Of a DNA stretch of 5,745 bases, positions 1 through 4,961 are shown piece after piece. Positions within the stretch are counted from its first letter, which is position 1. Every line of letters begins with the position of its first letter. Made by a program: the position numbers and the translations under genes. The stretch is from Geodermatophilaceae bacterium (GTDB lineage Bacteria > Actinomycetota > Actinomycetes > Mycobacteriales > Geodermatophilaceae): assembly GCA_013814015.1 (NCBI GenBank), contig JACCQS010000235.1:1-5745 (forward strand). The letters are read 5' to 3'. The notes under the pieces were generated by a model, which saw only the letters and a program-made list of their open reading frames with translations, ran no database searches and was not told where the DNA came from.

Positions 1-56
1 TGGGCGCCGCTAGTACCGTCGTCGGCTATTGATCGGTGGGCACGGCACCTGACAGG

Positions 57-1010
57 TCAGGACTGGCTCGGGCTGAAGGAGCTGGTCCGCTCCAGCCCTG
101 CAGCGCGGCCCTTGCCGGCGATGACCAAAGCCATCTTGGCGCTGGCCTCGTCGATCATCTCGTCACCGAGCATGGCCGAGCCCTTCTTGCCGCCGGCCTC
201 TGAGGTGGCGTGGTCGTAGGCGTCGAGGATGAGTTCGGCGTGGTCGTAGTCCGCCTGTGCGGGGGCGTAGATCTGGTTGGCCGCGTCGATCTGGCCGGGG
301 TGCAGCACCCATTTACCGTCGAAGCCCAGCATCGCCGAGCGTTTCGCGACCTCCTCAAAGGCAGCCACATCGCGTACCTGCAGGAACGGCCCATCGATCG
401 CATGTACGCCGCGGGCCCGGGCGGCCATCAGGATCTGCATGAGGATGTAGTGGAACGGGTCACCCGGGTAGTCGGGGTGCAGGGCGCCGACTACGAGGGA
501 CTTCATGTTGATGCTGGCCATGAAGTCAGCCGGGCCGAAGATGATCGCCTCGATGCGTGGACTGGCGAAGGCGATGTCGTTGACGTTGATCAGGCCCTGG
601 GCGGTCTCGATCTGGGCTTCGATCCCGATCCTGCCGACCTCGAGGCCATTGGTCTTCTCGATCTGGGTGAGCAGGATGTCCAGCGCCTGAACCTGTGCCG
701 CGTCGGCGACCTTGGGCAGCATGATGCAGTCCAGGTTCGCGCCGGCACCTTCCACGACCTCGATCACATCTCGATAGGTCCAGTGCGTGGTCCAGTCGTT
801 CACCCGCACGACGCGCAGCCGCTTCCCCCAGCCACCTTCGTTCAGCGCTGCGACGATGTTCTTGCGGGCACCGGGCTTGGCCAGCGGCGCACAGGCATCC
901 TCGAGATCCAGAAAGACCTGATCGGAGCTCAGGCTCTTGGCCTTCTCGAGGAACCGGGGGCTGCTGCCAGGCACGGCCAGGCACGAGCGACGGGGACGCA
1001 GGTCTGCCAT
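57..1010 (-). CDS. CoA-ester lyase, CitE/HpcH family, malyl-CoA lyase-like
   Basis: This is a 317-residue TIM-barrel C-C lyase of the HpcH/HpaI-CitE superfamily. Such enzymes cleave or form CoA thioesters such as L-malyl-CoA (to acetyl-CoA and glyoxylate), beta-methylmalyl-CoA or citramalyl-CoA, using Mg2+, in the cytoplasm. Family motifs are in order: LDLEDA (34-39), the substrate-binding arginine in RVN (R69), MLPKV (97-101), metal-ligand E135 in QIETA, and metal-ligand D162 in GPADF. Then come IDGPF (205-209), KWVLHP (233-238), and D287 in the C-terminal lid, which aligns with the Asp contributed by the neighbouring subunit in malyl-CoA lyases. Length, the DGPF motif and the lid match Mcl-type enzymes (about 318 aa) better than the shorter CitE lyase subunits. 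ATG is preceded by GAGGAGA at 7 nt. It is transcribed alone, behind two palindromic operators. Exact substrate is not provable from sequence; citramalyl-CoA lyase or malyl-CoA thioesterase are alternatives. Confidence 0.92.
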   Translation of the reverse strand: MADLRPRRSCLAVPGSSPRFLEKAKSLSSDQVFLDLEDACAPLAKPGARKNIVAALNEGGWGKRLRVVRVNDWTTHWTYRDVIEVVEGAGANLDCIMLPKVADAAQVQALDILLTQIEKTNGLEVGRIGIEAQIETAQGLINVNDIAFASPRIEAIIFGPADFMASINMKSLVVGALHPDYPGDPFHYILMQILMAARARGVHAIDGPFLQVRDVAAFEEVAKRSAMLGFDGKWVLHPGQIDAANQIYAPAQADYDHAELILDAYDHATSEAGGKKGSAMLGDEMIDEASAKMALVIAGKGRAAGLERTSSFSPSQS

Positions 1011-1017
1011 GGACGGC

Positions 1018-1024
1018 TCTCCTC
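1018..1024 (-). promoter_or_regulatory. Ribosome binding site of the CoA-ester lyase
   Basis: On the minus strand GAGGAGA lies 7 nt before the ATG at 1010. It is a strong match to the anti-Shine-Dalgarno sequence with ideal spacing and fixes the start of the lyase gene. Confidence 0.8.
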
Positions 1025-1040
1025 AACGACGTGGGACCCG

Positions 1041-1060
1041 GACGTTATGCGCATAACGTC
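1041..1060. promoter_or_regulatory. Palindromic operator, proximal copy (20 bp, perfect)
   Basis: GACGTTATGC followed by its exact reverse complement GCATAACGTC, with no spacer. It shares the 18-bp core ACGTTATGCGCATAACGT with the second copy at 1082-1103. It begins 30 nt upstream of the lyase ATG, between that start and the 3' end of the permease gene, so the lyase is the only gene it can plausibly control. It lacks a loop and a T-run, so it reads as a dimer-binding operator and not a terminator. The regulator is not encoded in the window; TetR, IclR, GntR and MarR family proteins all use perfect dyads of this size. No convincing -35/-10 pair can be assigned, but position suggests repression at or just after the promoter. 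Confidence 0.85.
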
Positions 1061-1081
1061 TCGATCCGACCAGCATTTCCG

Positions 1082-1103
1082 GCACGTTATGCGCATAACG
1101 TGC
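1082..1103. promoter_or_regulatory. Palindromic operator, distal copy (22 bp, perfect)
   Basis: A perfect 22-bp dyad with centre between 1092 and 1093, containing the same 18-bp core as the proximal copy and differing from it only in the flanking base pairs. The centre-to-centre distance to the proximal site is 42 bp, i.e. four turns of B-DNA at 10.5 bp per turn, so two bound dimers would sit on the same face of the helix. That geometry favours cooperative binding (inference). It lies 20 bp downstream of the permease stop codon. Confidence 0.85.
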
Positions 1104-1123
1104 GGGAGTTTGTCCTTCCGACT

Positions 1124-2074
1124 TTATGGGGTGAACTGCTCCGGGATCGCCACTTCGGCCGGGTGATCTCCGGCACGCACGACCAGTGCAACGCCCAGGA
1201 CGACCAAGACCAAACCCGGCAACGCAAGCACGGGAGGGACCTGGTCGACGAGGATCAGCGCGAACAGTGTGGCGCCGGGGACCTCCAGCAGCAGGACCAG
1301 ACCCACCACGGTCGGGCCGACCTGGGGCACGACCAGGTTGAACACGGTGTGTCCCAATAGCTGGGCGGCCACCGTGATAGCCAGGATGAGCAACCAGTCG
1401 CGCAATTCGAAACCGACCAGCGGTACGCCGGCGAGGAGCGCGACACTACCCAGCAGCGCCGCGCAGACCCCGTAGCAGCAGATCGAGTACGTCGTGGTGC
1501 TGATCTCCTCGCGTACCCGAGCACCGATCAGCACGTACCCGGCGGCGAAGACGCCACCGGCCAAGGCAAGGCCGTCGCCGAGCACCGCCCGCGCAGAGAC
1601 CGTCACGTCGACCCCGGCAATCACGCCGGTCCCGACGACCGCCAGGAACAGCCCGAGCCAGGCGATCCGCGGCATCCGCTGCCCGGCGATGCTCGCCGCC
1701 AGCGCGGTCCAGATCGGGGTGGTGCAGACCAGAGCCGTGGCAGTCGAGACTGAGGTGAGTGTGATGCTCGGAATCCAGGTTCCGAAGTGTGCGGCGAGAA
1801 GGGCCCCCGCCAAGGCACAACGACCGATCAGAGCCGGACCCAGTGCTCGGAACTCCGCGCCCCGACGTAATAACCCGCCGGGTACGAGGAAGGCGGCACC
1901 GAGGGCCGTACGCCAGAAGCCCAGAGCCAAGGCCGGGGCGACGAGCAGGGCCGTCAGCGGTGCGGAGAGGGAAACACCCACGACGCCGAGGAGCAGCAGC
2001 GCCCAGGACGCACGGCTCGGCCGGCGAACCGTCCAGCCCGATGCCGACGCCGGCCCGGGACCTCCCCCTTCCAC
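1124..2074 (-). CDS. EamA-family DMT-superfamily permease
   Basis: A 316-residue integral membrane protein of the drug/metabolite transporter superfamily, which exports or imports small metabolites across the cytoplasmic membrane. Two EamA repeats are visible, roughly residues 26-154 and 166-299, each of about five hydrophobic helices and separated by a short polar stretch. Typical features are FWRTALG (53-59) in helix 2, TALVCTTPIW (113-122) in helix 4, and LGHTVFN then PTVVGLVLLLEVP (254-266) in the second repeat. Length is normal for the family. The substrate cannot be read from sequence. The start is GTG at 2072-2074, the only candidate after an in-frame TGA (2087-2089) and before helix 1. 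No Shine-Dalgarno precedes it, while an AAGGGGGAGG run lies just after it, so initiation is uncertain. It ends 113 bp before the lyase gene, from which it is separated by two operators. Confidence 0.9.
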   Translation of the reverse strand: MEGGGPGPASASGWTVRRPSRASWALLLLGVVGVSLSAPLTALLVAPALALGFWRTALGAAFLVPGGLLRRGAEFRALGPALIGRCALAGALLAAHFGTWIPSITLTSVSTATALVCTTPIWTALAASIAGQRMPRIAWLGLFLAVVGTGVIAGVDVTVSARAVLGDGLALAGGVFAAGYVLIGARVREEISTTTYSICCYGVCAALLGSVALLAGVPLVGFELRDWLLILAITVAAQLLGHTVFNLVVPQVGPTVVGLVLLLEVPGATLFALILVDQVPPVLALPGLVLVVLGVALVVRAGDHPAEVAIPEQFTP

Positions 2075-2108
2075 GAACGGAGTCTGTCACCGGGCAACCA
2101 CCCGTCGG

Positions 2109-2291
2109 CTAGATCTGGTAGACGAACACCGATCCGGCTACCCCGTGGCCGAGCGCTCCGATCGCGATGGTCCCCGTATCCGCGGCCACCGCCTGGCCGA
2201 ACTGCTCTCGTTCGGTGACCGGATCCGGAGGAGTGAGTCTGGCGCGCTGCGTCCACGTCGTACCAGAGCGCGTGTAGACGTAGGCCGACCC
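2109..2291 (-). pseudogene. FG-GAP repeat protein, C-terminal remnant
   Basis: The last 60 codons of this frame form one complete FG-GAP-type beta-propeller repeat and the start strand of the next. It opens with GSAYVYTRSGTTWTQRARL, followed by FGQAVA, then the GTIAIGALG blade core, and closes with GSVFVYQI and a TAG stop. FG-GAP repeat proteins are usually secreted or surface proteins with many such blades of about 50 residues. Only one remains here, with no signal peptide and no start. Homology stops abruptly near 2291. The frame stays open further upstream to about 2990, but that part is antisense to an MFS remnant and an intact gene and does not resemble FG-GAP sequence. The stop lies 34 bp before the permease start. 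I call it a truncated remnant; it is not likely to make a functional protein. Confidence 0.7.
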
Positions 2292-2304
2292 CGTCCATAG
2301 CCAC

Positions 2305-2472
2305 CTGCCCATCGGGGCGTTGGCGGGTGGTCTGATCGGGAACGCATATTCGATCCTGACCGCACTCTGGATGGCAGCGGCCGGTTCATTCCTCGCCGCT
2401 CTTCCCGTCGCCTTCTCACCGCTGATCGGGATGCGGAAGCTTCCTGACGAACTCGACGCGCAGCGGGACTGA
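2305..2472 (+). pseudogene. MFS transporter, C-terminal remnant
   Basis: This 55-codon frame has the make-up of the last two helices and tail of a major facilitator superfamily permease. It begins with a PIGALAGGLIG glycine-rich helix 11 motif, continues through ALWMAAAGSFLAALPVAF (helix 12), and ends with the characteristic SPL-x4-KLP tail before TGA. About 350 upstream residues expected for the family are absent. An in-frame TAG at 2281-2283 and antisense FG-GAP coding sequence occupy the place where they should be. No start codon or ribosome binding site fits. The fragment still reads in frame to its stop, so the loss is probably fairly recent. It lies directly upstream of the split-barrel-like gene on the same strand. 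Confidence 0.65.
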
Positions 2473-2501
2473 GCGACCCAGCCAGACGCCGGTGGACCAC
2501 C

Positions 2502-2508
2502 AAGGAGG
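2502..2508 (+). promoter_or_regulatory. Shine-Dalgarno of the split-barrel-like gene
   Basis: AAGGAGG is a perfect anti-Shine-Dalgarno match, but 14 nt separate it from the GTG at 2523, longer than usual. No ATG, GTG or TTG in frame lies closer. A short dyad, GGTGG-A-CCACC (2491-2501), directly abuts it and could influence access to the site. Confidence 0.5.
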
Positions 2509-2522
2509 TTAGGCTCGCCGAC

Positions 2523-3095
2523 GTGCTCGGAGACCGCACGACAGAGGCCACCGACGCGGCGGCGGCGCTCGAAGCCGCTATGAAAACCGGCGGGGTGGTG
2601 TGGCTCGGGCCGGTCGATGCCATCGCAGGAACCAGTGCAGTCCCGCCCACGACCGGGCCGGTCTGGTATGTCTGGTCCGGCGGGGCGTGCTACCTGCTGA
2701 CCGGTCCAGGCGAACAAGTCCTCCCCGGAATCGTCCATGGCGGCCGGTGCCGGGTGACCGCGCGTAACACCGCCGGCGGCCGAGCTATTACCTGGACGGC
2801 GACCGTCGAAGCCGTCGATCCAGCTGGACCGGATTGGGCGACCATCGCTCCCAAACTGGCCGCCGGACGACTCAACGGCGGAGATCCGGTGGCGGTGCTC
2901 CCGACCTGGCCAGGGCGCCTGATCATCTTCTGTCTGCGCCCGACCGGTGCGTTCGACACGGCCGAGACCGGCTTCCCGGACGTCAGCCACGCGGCGGCAC
3001 CCCTGCCGAGCCCAGCCACGACGGCGTACCGGATGCCGTCGGACATCACCCGACGCTGGCGACGCCGCCGGGCGTTGAACAACAACCAGCCCTGA
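2523..3095 (+). CDS. Conserved actinobacterial protein, split-barrel (PNPOx-like) candidate
   Basis: A 190-residue soluble protein with no signal peptide or membrane segment. The central part, roughly residues 24-142, has the beta-rich pattern of pyridoxamine-5'-phosphate-oxidase-like FMN-binding split barrels. The visible pieces are VVWLGP (25-30), PVWYVWSGGACYLLTGPGEQ (46-65), RCRVTARN (75-82), a WTATVEAVDP strand (91-100), a GRLNGGD helix end (115-121), and a closing IIFCLRPTG strand (134-142). The C-terminus (from about 152) is a low-complexity tail with PLPSPATT followed by an Arg-rich stretch (177-184). I recognise this as a type recurring in actinobacteria, usually left as hypothetical. 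Cofactor and reaction cannot be stated, and the fold assignment is by pattern only. The gene is 32 bp downstream of the preceding TGA (2470-2472) of the MFS remnant and 109 bp before the MgtE-like gene. The GTG start is chosen because DRTTEATDA shortly after it looks like the usual N-terminus. Confidence 0.65.
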   Translation: MLGDRTTEATDAAAALEAAMKTGGVVWLGPVDAIAGTSAVPPTTGPVWYVWSGGACYLLTGPGEQVLPGIVHGGRCRVTARNTAGGRAITWTATVEAVDPAGPDWATIAPKLAAGRLNGGDPVAVLPTWPGRLIIFCLRPTGAFDTAETGFPDVSHAAAPLPSPATTAYRMPSDITRRWRRRRALNNNQP

Positions 3096-3148
3096 CCGAT
3101 CGACAACAGCGCCGGACCACCGTCGAACAGATCCCGAGCAACGCTACG

Positions 3149-3163
3149 GCGCGACGGTCGCGC
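3149..3163. promoter_or_regulatory. Short dyad upstream of the MgtE-N/CBS gene
   Basis: GCGCGAC and GTCGCGC flank a single central G in the 109-bp gap between the split-barrel-like gene and the MgtE-N/CBS gene, 41 bp before the GTG start. An alternative outer stem ACGGCG (3146-3151) with CGCCGT (3170-3175) overlaps it. It could be an operator or a weak transcription pause, but such dyads occur by chance in DNA of this GC content and there is no T-run. Confidence 0.2.
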
Positions 3164-3204
3164 AAACGCCGCCGTTGTCCACCCCACCGGTAGCCTTCCG
3201 GCTC

Positions 3205-4449
3205 GTGACGACGACAACAAAGGTGTACGTCGCGCAGCTCGCCCGCTTGTACGTCTTCGATCCCAACGGTGACCGGGTGGGTCGTGCGCGCGATGTCGTC
3301 GTGGCTCTGCGGCTGGGATCGGTGCCGCCGCGGGTCCTGGGTCTACTGGTCGAGATCGCGGGTCGTCGCCGGATCTTCGTCCCGATCGGGCGGGTGAACG
3401 GGATCGACAGCAGCGCCGTGCGACTGGGCACCGGGATGCTCAACCTGCGGCGTTTCGAACAGCGCGCCGGCGAGACCCTCGTGCTCGGCGAGCTGATAGA
3501 CCGGTCGGTGACGCTGGACGACAACCTCGCCAGAGGCATCGTCGTGGATGCGGCGATGGAGTTGACCCGCGGAAACGAGTGGCTGCTCACTCGGCTCGGC
3601 GTGCAGGAAACCGGACGCCTGGGTCGTCGCCGAGGACGAGTCCGCCAGTTGGCCTGGGACGAGGTCACCGGACTGGCACTGATCGAGCACGGCCAGAGCA
3701 CCGAGACTCTGCTGGCCAGCATGCGCGGGTTGAACCGAGCCGACCTGGCTGCGGAGTTGATGGACCTGCCCAACAAGCGGCGTCAGGAGGTCGCCGAGTC
3801 ATTGGACGACGACAGTCTGGCCGACGTACTGGAGGAGCTGCCCGAACTCGACCAGGTCTACATCCTCGGGAGGCTGACCGATGAACGGGCCGCCGACGTT
3901 CTCGAGGCCATGGACCCTGATGACGCCGCGGACCTGCTCGGTGAACTGCCTGCATCCGAACAGCAACGCCTGCTCGCCCTCATGCTGCCGAACGAGGCCG
4001 AGCCGGTACGCCAACTGCTTGCCTACTCCGAGGACACCGCGGGGGGAATCATGACCAGCGAGCCGGTCATCCTGGCACCTGACTCCACCGTCGCCGAGGC
4101 GCTGGCCCGGTTGCGGGACCCGGAGTTGACTCCTGCCCTGGCGACCCAGGTGTACGTCTGCCGACCACCCTCGGCGACACCGACCGGCCGCTTCCTGGGG
4201 CTGGCCCATGTCCAACGGCTGCTGCGCGAACCTCCATCGACGCTGGTCAGCGGGATCGTCGACGATAACGTCGAGCCGATCACGCCGCAGGCGCCGCTGA
4301 CCCAGGTGACCCGGTACCTGGCGAGGTACAACCTGGTGGCGGCTCCGGTCGTCGATGACCAGAACCGGCTGGTCGGCGCGGTCTCCGTCGACGACGTCCT
4401 CGACCATCTGCTGCCCAAGGGCTGGCGTGAGCAGGCCACCGATGGCTGA
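3205..4449 (+). CDS. MgtE N-terminal/CBS domain protein lacking the channel domain
   Basis: A 414-residue cytoplasmic protein. Residues 1 to about 160 form a PRC-barrel-like region with VFDPNGDRVGRARDVVV (17-33) and RRRIFVP (54-60). Residues about 165-280 are the MgtE N-terminal superhelical domain, with repeated acidic helices such as DDDSLADVLEELP (201-213), MDPDDAADLLGELP (236-249), and the linker SEDTAGGIMTSEPV (275-288) typical of Mg2+ channels. Residues about 284-404 are a CBS pair ending in VGAVSVDDVLDHLLP. In true MgtE these domains sense Mg2+ and gate a five-helix channel; here the channel is absent and the protein ends after the CBS pair. This architecture is known in actinobacteria, including mycobacteria. 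GTG 3205 is preferred because homologues begin a few residues before VYVAQLA; a TTG at 3175 would add 10 residues. Neither start has a clear Shine-Dalgarno. It overlaps the DUF1003 gene by 8 bp. Role: probable metal/nucleotide-responsive partner of a membrane protein (inference). Confidence 0.92.
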   Translation: MTTTTKVYVAQLARLYVFDPNGDRVGRARDVVVALRLGSVPPRVLGLLVEIAGRRRIFVPIGRVNGIDSSAVRLGTGMLNLRRFEQRAGETLVLGELIDRSVTLDDNLARGIVVDAAMELTRGNEWLLTRLGVQETGRLGRRRGRVRQLAWDEVTGLALIEHGQSTETLLASMRGLNRADLAAELMDLPNKRRQEVAESLDDDSLADVLEELPELDQVYILGRLTDERAADVLEAMDPDDAADLLGELPASEQQRLLALMLPNEAEPVRQLLAYSEDTAGGIMTSEPVILAPDSTVAEALARLRDPELTPALATQVYVCRPPSATPTGRFLGLAHVQRLLREPPSTLVSGIVDDNVEPITPQAPLTQVTRYLARYNLVAAPVVDDQNRLVGAVSVDDVLDHLLPKGWREQATDG

Positions 4450-4954
4450 GGGAGGGCGCCGGCTCGATCAGCCACGGAGCAAGGGTCTGGCCGCCCCCAA
4501 GATCGATGCCGATGCCTTCGGTCGGTTCTCCGAGGGCATCGCCCGGTTCCTCGGAACCGGCCGGTTTCTGTTCTTCCAGACGTTGATCGTGATTGTCTGG
4601 ATCACGCTGAATCTCGTTGCGCTGAGATTTCGTTGGGACCCTTACCCATTCATCCTGCTGAACCTCGTGTTCTCGACCCAGGCCGCATACGCCGCGCCGC
4701 TTATCCTGCTGGCGCAGAACCGCCAAGCCGACCGGGACCGGGTGCAAGCCGAGGAGGACCGCAGCCGGGCGGTCACCGAACAGGCTGAGACCGAGTACCT
4801 GGCAAGGGAACTGGCCTCACTCCGCGCCAGCATTGGCGAGCTGGCGACCCGCGACTTCATCCGTTCCGAACTGGCCAGGCTGGCCGGCGAGGAGCGGGAT
4901 GGCCCCGACGACGGGCGACGGCGCGGCGGTAGCCGGCAGCAGCCGCGGAACTAG
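4442..4954 (+). CDS. DUF1003 membrane protein
   Basis: A 170-residue membrane protein with the DUF1003 core. A polar N-terminus of about 40 residues is followed by helix 1 (FLFFQTLIVIVWITLNLVAL, about 42-61), a short RFRWDPYPF turn (62-70), and helix 2 (ILLNLVFSTQAAYAAPLILL, about 71-90). Directly after comes the family signature AQNRQADRDRV (91-101). The C-terminal part (about 95-150) is highly charged and probably helical or coiled-coil, ending in an Arg/Gly-rich tail. The molecular function of DUF1003 is not known. The ATG overlaps the end of the MgtE-N/CBS gene (ATGGCTGA arrangement) with little Shine-Dalgarno of its own, so translational coupling is likely. A longer in-frame reading from 4355 exists, but its first 29 residues only shadow the preceding gene. 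The pairing suggests that the soluble MgtE-N/CBS protein works with this two-helix protein at the membrane (inference). Confidence 0.92.
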   Translation: MAEGGRRLDQPRSKGLAAPKIDADAFGRFSEGIARFLGTGRFLFFQTLIVIVWITLNLVALRFRWDPYPFILLNLVFSTQAAYAAPLILLAQNRQADRDRVQAEEDRSRAVTEQAETEYLARELASLRASIGELATRDFIRSELARLAGEERDGPDDGRRRGGSRQQPRN

Positions 4955-4961
4955 CTCCGCG
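4944..4961. terminator. Possible bidirectional hairpin over convergent stop codons
   Basis: CGCGGA (4944-4949) pairs with TCCGCG (4956-4961) around a six-base loop, ACTAGC. The loop contains the CTAG shared by the stop codons of the DUF1003 gene and the amidase gene. The 6-bp stem is GC-rich and symmetric, so it forms in either transcript. No T-run follows on either side, so factor-independent termination is doubtful; pausing or RNA 3'-end protection are alternatives. Confidence 0.35.

Noticed and set aside
48..61. Inverted repeat CCTGAC-AG-GTCAGG over the lyase stop codon as a terminator
   Set aside because: The arms leave only a 5-bp stem with a 4-nt loop and no T-run follows on the minus strand; too weak to call.
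1041..1103. Twin palindromes as a terminator for the permease gene or as mobile-element repeats
   Set aside because: They have no loop and no T-run, are two nearly identical copies on the same helical face, and sit right before a start codon; no transposase or target duplication is nearby.
210..1166. Long plus-strand open frame (318 codons) opposite the lyase gene
   Set aside because: It is the antisense shadow of a gene with clear family motifs and strong codon bias; its translation has no recognisable domain and it runs through both operators.
1446..2300. Long open frames on both strands overlapping the permease gene and FG-GAP remnant
   Set aside because: The translations are Arg/Pro/Ala-rich and lack any domain, as expected for off-frame reading of GC-rich coding DNA; the permease frame explains the region.
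2292..2990. Upstream extension of the FG-GAP frame on the minus strand (total 293 codons)
   Set aside because: Only the last 60 codons resemble FG-GAP repeats; the rest is antisense to the MFS remnant and the split-barrel-like gene and looks random.
3175..3204. TTG start adding 10 residues to the MgtE-N/CBS protein
   Set aside because: Homologues begin close to VYVAQLA, TTG is a rarer start, and no ribosome binding site supports it; GTG at 3205 is preferred, though not proven.
3144..3776. Minus-strand open frame of 210 codons opposite the MgtE-N/CBS gene
   Set aside because: The translation is Ser/Arg/Pro-rich without a domain; the opposite strand carries clear conserved motifs.
4355..4441. 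Longer N-terminus for the DUF1003 protein
   Set aside because: The added 29 codons lie wholly inside the CBS-domain coding sequence and read as off-frame sequence; ATG 4442 gives the expected family length and an ordinary 8-bp overlap.
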